A stretch of DNA of 64,000 bases from assembly GCF_029690065.1 (NCBI RefSeq), contig NZ_CP121463.1:2914001-2978000 (forward strand), written 5' to 3'. The translations under genes and the position numbers were made by a program. Under the pieces are notes generated by a model that saw only the letters and a program-made list of their open reading frames with translations, had not been told where the DNA came from and did not search any database. Positions 27,241 to 35,845 of this stretch are shown here, piece by piece; the stretch's first letter is position 1; every line of letters begins with the position of its first letter. This stretch comes from Arthrobacter sp. Y-9. GTDB taxonomy: Bacteria > Actinomycetota > Actinomycetes > Actinomycetales > Micrococcaceae.

Positions 27241-28503
27241 TCAGTCCTCCGGCCGGTGCGTCGGGGCCGCGTACGCGATCACCGGGACCGGGGCGCCCCC
27301 GGTGTCATAGGCCCGCGCGAACGCAGGCCGCGCGTCGTCGCCGTCCACTTCCACGCGCAGCCGCCGTGCGATGACCGGCGCGACGGCGTGCAGCCGCTGC
27401 ACGCCGACCGTCAGACCGGAGGCGAGGACATCGCCGTCGTCGGTCAGGAGCCGATGCCGCACCACCCGCTGGCCTTCCGCCAGATCCTCCCTGAGCTCCA
27501 CGTGGTCCAACGGGACATCCCGGCCGAAATCGAGGGTCCACTCCCCGGGCCCGCTCCGGAGAACCTTCGCCTCGACCGGCTTGCCGAAGCGCCGGTCCAG
27601 CTCAGCCCGGAACTCGCCAAGGCGCCGCACATCGCTCTCGGGAATCAGCCCGCGGCGATCCGGCGGAAGGTTCAGCAGGAGATTCGCCCCCATGCCGATC
27701 GACCGGTAGTGGATGGCCAGGAGGTGGTCCACGGATTTCGGCTCCTCGGACGGCTGCCAGAACCAGCCGGGCCGGAGCGAGACGTCGCATTCGGGAGGCA
27801 GGTACGCCTCCCGGCCCAGCGCGGCGGAGTCGCTCACGTAGTTCGAGACGGCCGTGGAGGAGACGACGTACTCGACCGGATCCTCGGCGAGCCCGTCCTC
27901 GTTGCCGACCCAGCGAATCGTGGCGGGGCCCATGTTGAACACCATCGCGCCGGGCTGGTGCTCGGCGATGACGGCGCCGATCCGCTCCCAGTCGTAGACC
28001 CGGCCTTCCGAACCGGCGCCGTCGAACCACAGTTCGTGCAGCGGCCCATACCGCGTGCAGAGCTCCCGCAGCTGGGCCAGGTAGAACTCGTCGTAGGCCT
28101 CCGGATCCTCGTAGCAGGCGGCGTTCCGGTCCCACGGTGAGAGGTACAGCCCGAACTTCAGCCCCGCTTCCTGGCACGCCTGCGCTACTTCCGCGACCAC
28201 GTCCCCCGCGCCGCCTCGCCAGGGCGAGGACGCCACCGAATACGCGGTGGTCGCCGTGGGCCAGAGACAGAAGCCGTCGTGATGTTTCGCGGTCAGGACC
28301 ACGTACTTCGCCCCGGCGAGCCGCGCCGCTCGGACCCACTGCCGCGCATCCAGCTCGGCGGGATCGAAACTCGACGCCGGCAGCGTCCCGTCACTCCATT
28401 CCTTGCCGTGGAAGGTGTTGACGCCGAAGTGGAAGAACACGCCCATCCGGTCGTGCTGCCAGGCCAGTTGCCCGGGCGTGGGGCGCAAGGGTGCCGAAGT
28501 CAT
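27241..28503 (-). CDS. Alpha-L-fucosidase, glycoside hydrolase family 29
   Basis: A 420-residue GH29-type enzyme. The (beta/alpha)8 domain shows the MGVFFHFGVNTFHGKEW start, KYVVLTAKHHDGFCLW and the nucleophile D161 in ELWFDGAG. The C-terminal 100 residues form a beta-sandwich. It should remove alpha-linked L-fucose from glycans. No signal peptide is present from the start at 28503, so it is probably cytoplasmic; an upstream in-frame start adds an Arg/Cys-rich stretch and is unlikely. It is divergent from a secreted GH31 enzyme across a LacI-type operator, suggesting joint control. The usual GH29 acid/base residue was not assigned. Confidence 0.9.
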   Translation of the reverse strand: MTSAPLRPTPGQLAWQHDRMGVFFHFGVNTFHGKEWSDGTLPASSFDPAELDARQWVRAARLAGAKYVVLTAKHHDGFCLWPTATTAYSVASSPWRGGAGDVVAEVAQACQEAGLKFGLYLSPWDRNAACYEDPEAYDEFYLAQLRELCTRYGPLHELWFDGAGSEGRVYDWERIGAVIAEHQPGAMVFNMGPATIRWVGNEDGLAEDPVEYVVSSTAVSNYVSDSAALGREAYLPPECDVSLRPGWFWQPSEEPKSVDHLLAIHYRSIGMGANLLLNLPPDRRGLIPESDVRRLGEFRAELDRRFGKPVEAKVLRSGPGEWTLDFGRDVPLDHVELREDLAEGQRVVRHRLLTDDGDVLASGLTVGVQRLHAVAPVIARRLRVEVDGDDARPAFARAYDTGGAPVPVIAYAAPTHRPED

Positions 28504-28609
28504 GCTTCCCAGCCTAGAAACCAACCCCGGCGCCTCGGAACAACCCGAACACACCCGCGCAGCACGCCCCGGCCGGCACACCCGCCGGCACACCCGCGCC
28601 GTCGCAATG

Positions 28610-28625
28610 TGTGAATCGTTTCACA
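28610..28625. promoter_or_regulatory. LacI-family operator between GH29 and GH31 genes
   Basis: TGTGAATCGTTTCACA is a 16-bp dyad, TGTGAA-N-CG-N-TTCACA, with the central CG typical of LacI-family operators. It lies 107 bases from each start of the divergent fucosidase and GH31 genes. No LacI gene is present in the window, so the regulator must be encoded elsewhere. Confidence 0.75.
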
Positions 28626-28716
28626 TCAACCATTGACTCCCCGTCCCCGGCAACTGATTATTAGTGCACGGTTAACCGATTTTTTCATCACTTCAATGCA
28701 TGAAGAAAGGCTGCCC

Positions 28717-31700
28717 ATGAGACCGCACCCCGCCCGTTCCGGGGTGCACACACGGCAACGACGCCGCCACACCGGGAACCTCCTGGCCCTGGCCGCCGCC
28801 GTCACGCTCAGCTGTGCACCGCTCTCCCCGTTGTCCGCGGCCGTCGCCGCACCTGAACCCACCACCACTCCCACCACCACTGCTTCCGAGACCGGCACCC
28901 CCGTCAAGGTCAAGCCCGTGACCCCCGAGGTCCCGGTCGACCAGAGCGGCAGCACCCTCGGCGCCGTCACCGGCGTCGCCCGCGATGGCGGCACAGTGAA
29001 CCTGACCGCCGAGAAGGGCGCTTTCCGGATCACCTTCCTCGACTCCAAGACCTTCCGCATCGAGGCAGCCCCCGGCGGGGCCTTCACCGATCCCGCGAAC
29101 ACGGACCAGGGGGACCCGGCTCAGAGTGCCGACATCGTCGTCGGCGCCAAGAGCTTCCCCGGCACCGGGCTCACGCTCAGCGAGGGTGACTGGATCACCG
29201 CCTCCACCGACGCCGTCCGCGTCGCCGTGGAGAAGTCCACCGGCCGCATCAAAGTCACCCGCCCGGACGGCAGCACCGTCTTCGAAGAGTCCGCGCCCCT
29301 GAGCTTCGGCGCCAAGAGCACCACCGAACACCTGACACCTCAGGCCGGCGAACAGTTCATCGGCGGCGGCATGCAGAACGGCCGGGCCATCCACACCGGC
29401 GCGGTCATCAACATCGCCAAGAACTTCAACTGGACCGACGACGGCTACCCCAACGCCGTGCCGTACTACATGTCCAGCAAGGGCTACGGCGTCCTCCGGG
29501 ACACGTTCGCCCGCGGCAGCTACGACTTCGGCACGTCCCCGAGCACCACGCACGAAGAGAAGCGCTTCGACGCCTACTACTTCGTGGGCGACTACAAGTC
29601 GGCGCTGGACGGCTACACGCAGCTGACCGGCCGACCGATGATGCCTCCGGTCTACGCCCTCGAATACGGCGACGCCGACTGCTACAACCGCTCCAACCCG
29701 GGCTACTCCTCTTCGGGCTACGGCGACCCCGACGGCGCGAAGCAGCGCACGCCGGACGCCATCAAGACGGCGCGGCAGTTCGTCGCCCACGACATGCCTG
29801 CAGGCTGGATGCTCGTCAACGACGGCTACGGCTGCGAGTACCAGCAGCTGCCGGAGACCGTGAAGAGCATCCAGGACGAGACCCAGCTCAAGGTGGGCCT
29901 CTGGACGCAGCGCTCTCTGACCAACCAGGCCTACGAGGTCGGGCAGGCCGGCGTGCGGCTCCGGAAGCTCGACGTCGCGTGGGTCGGCTCCGGCTACCGC
30001 CAGGCGCTCACGGGCTGCGAGTCCGCCCACCAGGGCATCGAGGACAACTCCTCAGCCCGCGGCACCGCGCTCATGGTCGAAGGCTGGGCCGGTTCCCAGC
30101 GCTGCGGCATGCAGTGGACCGGCGACCACAGCGGCAACCTCGACGCGATCCGCTGGCAGGTCCCGGCCCTCACCGGCGCGGGCAACTCGGGCCTGGCGTT
30201 CACCACCGGTGACGTCGACGGCATCTTCGGCGGCTCCAAAGAGTCTTACGTCCGCGACCTGCAGTGGAAGGCCTTCGCACCGGCCCTCTACTCGATGTCC
30301 GGCTGGGCCCCGACCGACAAGCGCCCCTGGCTCTACGGCGACGACGCCACCGCGATCAACCGCAAGTACCTCCAGCTGCGGCAGCAACTCATGCCGTTCC
30401 TCTACACCCTGGCCCAGGACTCGCACTCCACGGGCGTGCCGATGATGCGGTCCATGGCGCTCGAGTTCCCGGAGCAGGCCGCGTCCTACTCCGCCGAGGC
30501 GAACCAGCAGTTCATGCTCGGCTCGGACTTCCTCGTGGCGCCGGTCTACACCCAGAGCACCGTGCGGAACGGCATCCAGCTGCCCGCCGGCCAGCAGTGG
30601 GTCGACTACTGGACCGGTAAGGTCTACGACGGCGGCCAGATCCTCAACGGTTACGACGCGCCGCTCGATCGCCTGCCGCTCTTCGTCCGCGTCGGGGCCG
30701 TGATTCCGCAGGGCAAGGTGGCCCGTAACGCCTCGCTCGTCCCCGAGGACTCGGCGGTCACGGTGGAGGCTTTCGCCAAGGGCAAGTCCACCTTCACCCT
30801 GTACGAGGACGACAAGGTCACGCGCGACTACAAGAACGGCAAGTCGGCACGGCAGACCTTCACCGTGGACGCCCCGGACTTCGGCACGGGCACCGTCAAA
30901 GTCACCGTCGGCGCGCGGGAGGGCTCCTACACCGGGATGGCCGCCGCCCGCCCGTACCTGATCAACGCCCACGTCGGGACGGCGCCGCAGCAGGTGAAGA
31001 CCGGCTCCACGGTCCTCCCCCGGGTCTCCGGACAGGCTGCGCTGGATGCCGCCACCCAGGGCTGGTTCTACGACGCCGCCACCTCGGTGGTGCGGGTCAA
31101 GACCGCTCCCCTGGCGTCCTCGGCGAGCGCCACGGTCCAGCTGAAGAACGCCGGGCCCATGGCCGGGAAGACCCAGGAGGCGCAGGCCGCGGAGCTGCGG
31201 GCCGGCGTCGACAAGGAGGTGTTCCAGGGCAAGCAGACGACCTTCACCGCGCAGTTCGTGAACACCGGGACCTGGAGCAAGACGGGCGTGAAGATCACCC
31301 CCGCACTCCCGGCCGGGTGGACCCTCGTCTCGTCCTCCGGTGCGACCGCGTCCGAGGTCAAGGCCGGGCAGAGCGTCACCGCGAGCTTCACGGTGAGCCC
31401 CGGCCCGAGCGCGGCCGCCGGTTCGCAGCAATTGGCCGCGACGGCGTCGTACACGGCGCGTGACGGCAGCGCGCAGACCGTGCGCGGCGGCAACTCGATC
31501 TACGTCGCCTACGGCTCCTTGCAAGCCGCGTTCAACAACGTCGCGGTCACCACGGTGGCGAACAAGAGCACCGGGAACTTCGACGGCGGCGGGGCGAGTT
31601 TCTCCGCCGAACAGCTCGCCCAGGCGACCGTCCCGGCCGGCGGGGTGAAGCCCGGCGGCAAGGTCCCGGTCTATGCGGGGACACCCCGCGAGGTGGACTT

Positions 31701-32577
31701 CACCTGGCCGAGCGTCGGGCCCGACGTCCCCAACGCCACCGCACTCGACGGCCAGACCATCGCCGTGAGCGGCAAGGGCACCCACTTGGCGGTGCTCGGG
31801 TCCGCGGCGGTCGGCGGAGGGACCACCCCGGTCCTGACCCTGCGGTACACGGACGGCAGCACCGAACAGCAAGGGATCTTCTTCCCCAACTGGCTGCAGC
31901 CCAAGGAGCTGGGCGGCGGCGTGGTGGCGGTGTCCGAACAGGGCCGCAACAACGCCAATGGCGCGTCACCCGAGTACACGCAGTACAAGTACCAGGCCTT
32001 CGCGAACATGGTCCGGCTGAACCCGGCCAAGGAGCTGGCCGCCGTCGTGCTTCCGACCGACACCCGGGTGAAGTTCTTCGACTGGCAGGTGACCACCCAG
32101 CCGCTGCCCGCCGTGCCGCACGGCACCGTGTACGCGTCCGACGTCGAGTGGGTCCAGGCCGTCAACGGCTATGGCGTGATCGGCAAGGACGTGGCGAACA
32201 AGGACACGGCGACCTCGCCTGACCTGCCGCTCGCGCTGAACTACACGGATCCCGCCACGGGCGCGAGCCCCAGCTACACCAAGGGTCTCGGGGTCCACGC
32301 GGAATCCCGGATCACCTATTACCTGGGCGGGAAGTGCACGCGGTTCACCTCACAGGTCGGTCTGGAGAAGGGGTTCGCAGGGAACATCATCTTCTCCGTC
32401 AACGCCGATGGCACCTCGGCCTACACCTCACGCACCTACGTGCCCGGATTCGCCCCGGAGAGCGTGGACGTGGATCTGCGGGGTGTGAACTACCTCGACC
32501 TCGTGGTGAAGCCCTCCGGCTCCATCAACGGGGCCCACGGGGTGTGGGGCGACGCGAAGTTCCAGTGCGCCCCCTAG
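28717..32577 (+). CDS. Secreted glycoside hydrolase family 31 with NEW3 and NPCBM domains, atypical active site
   Basis: A 1286-residue exported enzyme. A signal peptide of about 45 residues (Arg-rich, then hydrophobic) is followed by a GH31 N-terminal beta domain and a TIM barrel (about residues 290-640). The likely nucleophile is D419 in KLDVAWVG and the acid/base D470 in MQWTGDHSG. The usual GH31 nucleophile motif W-x-D-M-N-E is absent. DVAWVG together with EGWAGSQR and TTGDVDGIFGG resembles, from memory, the alpha-N-acetylgalactosaminidase branch of GH31. Residues about 826-930 are a NEW3-like domain and 1132-1286 an NPCBM-type carbohydrate module. The ATG at 28717 has GAAAGG upstream. 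The substrate is inferred. Confidence 0.88.
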   Translation: MRPHPARSGVHTRQRRRHTGNLLALAAAVTLSCAPLSPLSAAVAAPEPTTTPTTTASETGTPVKVKPVTPEVPVDQSGSTLGAVTGVARDGGTVNLTAEKGAFRITFLDSKTFRIEAAPGGAFTDPANTDQGDPAQSADIVVGAKSFPGTGLTLSEGDWITASTDAVRVAVEKSTGRIKVTRPDGSTVFEESAPLSFGAKSTTEHLTPQAGEQFIGGGMQNGRAIHTGAVINIAKNFNWTDDGYPNAVPYYMSSKGYGVLRDTFARGSYDFGTSPSTTHEEKRFDAYYFVGDYKSALDGYTQLTGRPMMPPVYALEYGDADCYNRSNPGYSSSGYGDPDGAKQRTPDAIKTARQFVAHDMPAGWMLVNDGYGCEYQQLPETVKSIQDETQLKVGLWTQRSLTNQAYEVGQAGVRLRKLDVAWVGSGYRQALTGCESAHQGIEDNSSARGTALMVEGWAGSQRCGMQWTGDHSGNLDAIRWQVPALTGAGNSGLAFTTGDVDGIFGGSKESYVRDLQWKAFAPALYSMSGWAPTDKRPWLYGDDATAINRKYLQLRQQLMPFLYTLAQDSHSTGVPMMRSMALEFPEQAASYSAEANQQFMLGSDFLVAPVYTQSTVRNGIQLPAGQQWVDYWTGKVYDGGQILNGYDAPLDRLPLFVRVGAVIPQGKVARNASLVPEDSAVTVEAFAKGKSTFTLYEDDKVTRDYKNGKSARQTFTVDAPDFGTGTVKVTVGAREGSYTGMAAARPYLINAHVGTAPQQVKTGSTVLPRVSGQAALDAATQGWFYDAATSVVRVKTAPLASSASATVQLKNAGPMAGKTQEAQAAELRAGVDKEVFQGKQTTFTAQFVNTGTWSKTGVKITPALPAGWTLVSSSGATASEVKAGQSVTASFTVSPGPSAAAGSQQLAATASYTARDGSAQTVRGGNSIYVAYGSLQAAFNNVAVTTVANKSTGNFDGGGASFSAEQLAQATVPAGGVKPGGKVPVYAGTPREVDFTWPSVGPDVPNATALDGQTIAVSGKGTHLAVLGSAAVGGGTTPVLTLRYTDGSTEQQGIFFPNWLQPKELGGGVVAVSEQGRNNANGASPEYTQYKYQAFANMVRLNPAKELAAVVLPTDTRVKFFDWQVTTQPLPAVPHGTVYASDVEWVQAVNGYGVIGKDVANKDTATSPDLPLALNYTDPATGASPSYTKGLGVHAESRITYYLGGKCTRFTSQVGLEKGFAGNIIFSVNADGTSAYTSRTYVPGFAPESVDVDLRGVNYLDLVVKPSGSINGAHGVWGDAKFQCAP

Positions 32578-32604
32578 CGCCGGAACCCGGCTCCGCGAAG
32601 TGAC

Positions 32605-32643
32605 AGCTGAGGCCCCTTCCCACGTCGGGAAGGGGCCTCAGCT
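32605..32643. terminator. Hairpin between convergent GH31 and cysN genes
   Basis: Arms 32605-32621 and 32627-32643 are perfectly complementary over 17 bp around ACGTC, followed by TGTTCTCT. It can serve the GH31 gene (+) and the cys operon (-). Confidence 0.88.
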
Positions 32644-32673
32644 GTTCTCTCGCGAGCCGAAACGGGAGCGGGG

Positions 32674-34071
32674 CTAGATCCAGTACCGCTCGTCCTCGGA
32701 GTCGCCCGGGTGCTCCTTGACCATGCCCGCGGCGAGGGTGTTGCCATCGGCGGGATCGATCACCAGGAAGGCGCCCGTGCGGCGGTGCTTGGCATACGGC
32801 TCCAGCGGCAGAGGCGCGGCCAGGCGGATCTGGACCTCGCCGATGTCGTTGAGCTCCAGGTCGGAGGCGGGCTGCACCTCGAACGTGTCCAAGTCCAGCT
32901 TGCCGGAGACCGAGCGGACGATCGCCTTCACGGTCTGCGTGCCGTGCTTGACGAACACCCGGGCGCCTTCGCGCAGCGGCTTGGAGGACAGCCACGCCAC
33001 GGAGCCGTACAGATCCGCGGAGCTCGCCCCCACGGTGCCGGCCGCGGCGATCGTGTCACCGCGGGCGATGTCGATCTCGTCGGCGAGGCGCAGCGCCACC
33101 GATTGCGGGGCGAAAGCCGTGTCCAGGGACGTGCCGGCGAAGTCGATCCCGGTGACCGTCGTCGTGCGGGGCTCATGCCCCGGCGACAGGACCACCACCT
33201 GATCGCCGACCGTCACCGTGCCCTCGGCCACCTGACCCGCATAGGCGCGGTAGTCGCGGTACTCCTCGACATCCAGGCCACGCGCGACGGCATCCGGCGC
33301 CAGGGCGCCCTGCGGACGGATCGCGAGCTGCACGGGGAAGCGGAACGCCTCGTGCTCATCCTCCAGCTCGTCCGCGGCGGGCAGGGTCTCGAGGACCTCC
33401 AGCAGCGACGGGCCGTCGTACCAGGGCATGCGCGGGGAACGGTCCACGACGTTGTCACCGTCGAGGGCGGACACCGGGATGACCCGGACGTCGGCGTGAT
33501 CCGCGGTTCCATCGGCCTGTGCAGTGCCGATCCCCAGCTCCTGGGAGACCCGGCGGATGTCCGCCTCGATCTCCCGGAACACGGGCTCGGAGAAGTCGAC
33601 CAGGTCCACCTTGTTCACGGCGACGATCACGTGCGGGACGCGCAGCAGGTGGAGGACGGACAGGTGCCGGCGGGTCTGTTCGAGGACTCCCTTGCGGGCG
33701 TCGATCAGCACGACCACCGCGTCCGCCGTCGACGCGCCCGTCACCGTGTTCTTGGTGTACTGCACATGCCCGGGGCAGTCGGCCAGGATGAAGCTGCGGC
33801 GGTCCGTGGCGAAGTAGCGGTAGGCGACGTCGATCGTGATGCCCTGCTCCCGCTCGGCGCGCAGGCCGTCGGTCAGCAGCGCCAGGTCCAGGCCGCCCTT
33901 CTCCCCGCCGAAGCCGCGGTCCGCGCTCGTACGGGCGACGGCGTCGAGGGTGTCGGCCAGGATCGCCTTGGAGTCGTGCAGGAGGCGGCCCACCAGGGTG
34001 GACTTGCCGTCGTCGACGCTGCCGGCCGTCGCGAAACGGAACAGCGTGCTGGACGCGAGTGCGGTGCTCAT
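32674..34071 (-). CDS. cysN: Sulfate adenylyltransferase subunit 1 (GTPase) CysN
   Basis: A 465-residue EF-Tu-like GTPase that drives formation of APS by CysD. The P-loop GSVDDGKST (residues 17-25), the DCPGHVQYTKN G3 motif and the NKVD G4 motif are present, followed by two beta-barrel domains. No fused APS kinase domain is present, and no cysC lies nearby, which agrees with direct reduction of APS by the CysH found here. The ATG overlaps the cysD stop as TGATG, so translation is coupled. It is the last gene of the sulfate-reduction operon and is followed by a strong hairpin. Confidence 0.95.
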   Translation of the reverse strand: MSTALASSTLFRFATAGSVDDGKSTLVGRLLHDSKAILADTLDAVARTSADRGFGGEKGGLDLALLTDGLRAEREQGITIDVAYRYFATDRRSFILADCPGHVQYTKNTVTGASTADAVVVLIDARKGVLEQTRRHLSVLHLLRVPHVIVAVNKVDLVDFSEPVFREIEADIRRVSQELGIGTAQADGTADHADVRVIPVSALDGDNVVDRSPRMPWYDGPSLLEVLETLPAADELEDEHEAFRFPVQLAIRPQGALAPDAVARGLDVEEYRDYRAYAGQVAEGTVTVGDQVVVLSPGHEPRTTTVTGIDFAGTSLDTAFAPQSVALRLADEIDIARGDTIAAAGTVGASSADLYGSVAWLSSKPLREGARVFVKHGTQTVKAIVRSVSGKLDLDTFEVQPASDLELNDIGEVQIRLAAPLPLEPYAKHRRTGAFLVIDPADGNTLAAGMVKEHPGDSEDERYWI

Positions 34072-35117
34072 CAGAAATACCCGTCCTTCTTGCGGTCTTC
34101 CATGGCCGCCTCGGAGATGCGGTCATCGGCGCGGGTCGCGCCACGCTCGGTCAGAGTCGACGCCGCGACCTCGACGACGACGGCGGCCACGTCCGCGGCG
34201 TCACTCTCCACGGCGCCGGTGCAGGACATGTCCCCCACCGTGCGGTAGCGCACGAGCTTGGTGATGACCTCCTCATGCGGCGCCGGCTGGGACACCTCGC
34301 CCACGGCACGCCACATCCCGTCCCGGGCGAAGACCTCCCGCTCATGGGCGTAGTACAGGCCAGGCAGTTCGATGCCTTCGCGCTCGATGTAGCGCCAGAT
34401 GTCCAGCTCGGTCCAGTTGCTGATCGGGAAGGCCCGCACGTGCTGGCCCACCGTGTAGCGGCCGTTGTAGAGATTCCACAGCTCGGGCCGCTGATTGCGC
34501 GGATCCCACTGCCCGAACTCGTCCCGCAGGGACAGAATCCGCTCCTTGGCGCGGGCCTTGTCCTCGTCGCGACGGCCGCCGCCGAAGACGGCGTCGAATT
34601 TGTTCCGCTGGATGGCGTCCAGCAACGGCACGGTCTGCAGCGGATTCCGGGTGCCGTCGGCGCGCTCCTGGAGCTCACCCCGGTCGATGAACTCCTGCAC
34701 GGAACCGACCACGAGCTTCAGACCGAGCCGCTCGACCGTCCGGTCCCGGAACTCGATCACCTCGGGGAAGTTGTGCCCGGTGTCCACGTGCAGCACCGGG
34801 AACGGCACCTTGCCCGGCCAGAAGGCCTTGGTGGCCAGGTGCAGCATGACCACGGAGTCCTTGCCGCCGGAGAACAGCAGCGCGGGCCGCTCGAACTCGG
34901 CGACGACCTCGCGGATGATGTGAATGGCCTCGGCCTCGAGGGCGTCAAGCGTGCCGAGCCGGTTGCGGGCGGCCGCAGGGTCATCCCCTCGCGGCTTAGA
35001 CACGCTCGCTCGTTCCTCGCTCGCGCGATGCGCCGCTTCCGGGGACACCCCCGCCGCCGCAATGTCCTGCGTCACGTTCTCCACCTCGAGTTCTTCGGAA
35101 AAGGTCTGGGCGCTCAT
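34071..35117 (-). CDS. cysD: Sulfate adenylyltransferase subunit 2 CysD, with N-terminal extension
   Basis: A 348-residue ATP-sulfurylase subunit of the PP-loop family. The SGGKDSVVMLHLA PP-motif, VLHVDTGHNFPEVIEFRD and the AFPISNWTELDIWRYI segment are diagnostic. It adenylates sulfate with ATP, driven by CysN. The canonical protein begins around the LEAEAIHIIREV helix, so about 55 residues at the N-terminus are extra. This extension (AAHRASEERASVSKPRG region) is encoded by a low-complexity GC-rich stretch that resembles dispersed non-coding repeats. The ATG at 35117 overlaps the cysH stop as ATGA. A later internal start is possible. Confidence 0.93.
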   Translation of the reverse strand: MSAQTFSEELEVENVTQDIAAAGVSPEAAHRASEERASVSKPRGDDPAAARNRLGTLDALEAEAIHIIREVVAEFERPALLFSGGKDSVVMLHLATKAFWPGKVPFPVLHVDTGHNFPEVIEFRDRTVERLGLKLVVGSVQEFIDRGELQERADGTRNPLQTVPLLDAIQRNKFDAVFGGGRRDEDKARAKERILSLRDEFGQWDPRNQRPELWNLYNGRYTVGQHVRAFPISNWTELDIWRYIEREGIELPGLYYAHEREVFARDGMWRAVGEVSQPAPHEEVITKLVRYRTVGDMSCTGAVESDAADVAAVVVEVAASTLTERGATRADDRISEAAMEDRKKDGYF

Positions 35118-35845
35118 GTCGTGTGGAGCCCGCATTCGGTCTTGTCGGATCCGGCCCAACGGCCCGATCGCGGGTCCGCCCCCGGCGCGACCTTGTTCGT
35201 GCATGGCTGGCAGCCGATGGACGGGTAGCCCTGGGTCAGGAGCGGGTTGGACAGGAGCAGGTGCTCGTCCGAGTACTCCATGAGCTGCTCGTAGCTCCAC
35301 GGCGCCACCGGGTTGACCTTCACCAGGCCGTTGGCCTCATCCCAGGTCACGAGCGGGGTGTTGGTCCGGGTAGGGGCCTCGTCGCGGCGGACGCCGGTGA
35401 ACCACAATTCGTAACCGGCCAGGGTGCGGCGCAGCGGCACCACCTTGCGCATGTTGCAGCAGGAGGCGGCGTCGCGGGCGAACAGGTCCTTGCCGAACAG
35501 CCGGTCCTGCTGTTCCACGGTGTTCTCCGGCAGCACGTCCACCACGTTCACGCGGAGGGTCTTGGCCACCAGATCGCGGGTCTGGTACGTCTCCGGGAAG
35601 TGGTAGCCGGTGTCGAGGAAGAGGACGTCGACGCCGGGCAACTGCTCGGCGACCAGGGCCGGCAGCACGGCGTCGGCCATGGAGCACGCCACGGTGACCG
35701 CCGGCGTCGCGAAGTTGCGCTTCACCCAGGCGATGACGTCTTCGGCCGGGGCGTCCCAGGCCAGTTCTGCCGCGCCCGACTCGGCGAGAGCCTTCAGTTC
35801 CTCCGGAGTGCGAAGGCCCTTGTCGGTGCGGATGTCCGTGCTCAT
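35114..35845 (-). CDS. cysH: Assimilatory APS reductase CysH
   Basis: A 243-residue thioredoxin-dependent reductase that converts adenylyl sulfate to sulfite. The paired cysteines C129-C130 and C212-x2-C215 that hold a [4Fe-4S] cluster are present, which marks it as an APS rather than PAPS reductase. The catalytic C238 is in the ECGLHTT tail. The start at 35845 overlaps the sulfite reductase stop (ATGA); an upstream ATG lies inside that gene and is less likely. It matches the lack of an APS kinase in the operon. Confidence 0.95.
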   Translation of the reverse strand: MSTDIRTDKGLRTPEELKALAESGAAELAWDAPAEDVIAWVKRNFATPAVTVACSMADAVLPALVAEQLPGVDVLFLDTGYHFPETYQTRDLVAKTLRVNVVDVLPENTVEQQDRLFGKDLFARDAASCCNMRKVVPLRRTLAGYELWFTGVRRDEAPTRTNTPLVTWDEANGLVKVNPVAPWSYEQLMEYSDEHLLLSNPLLTQGYPSIGCQPCTNKVAPGADPRSGRWAGSDKTECGLHTT

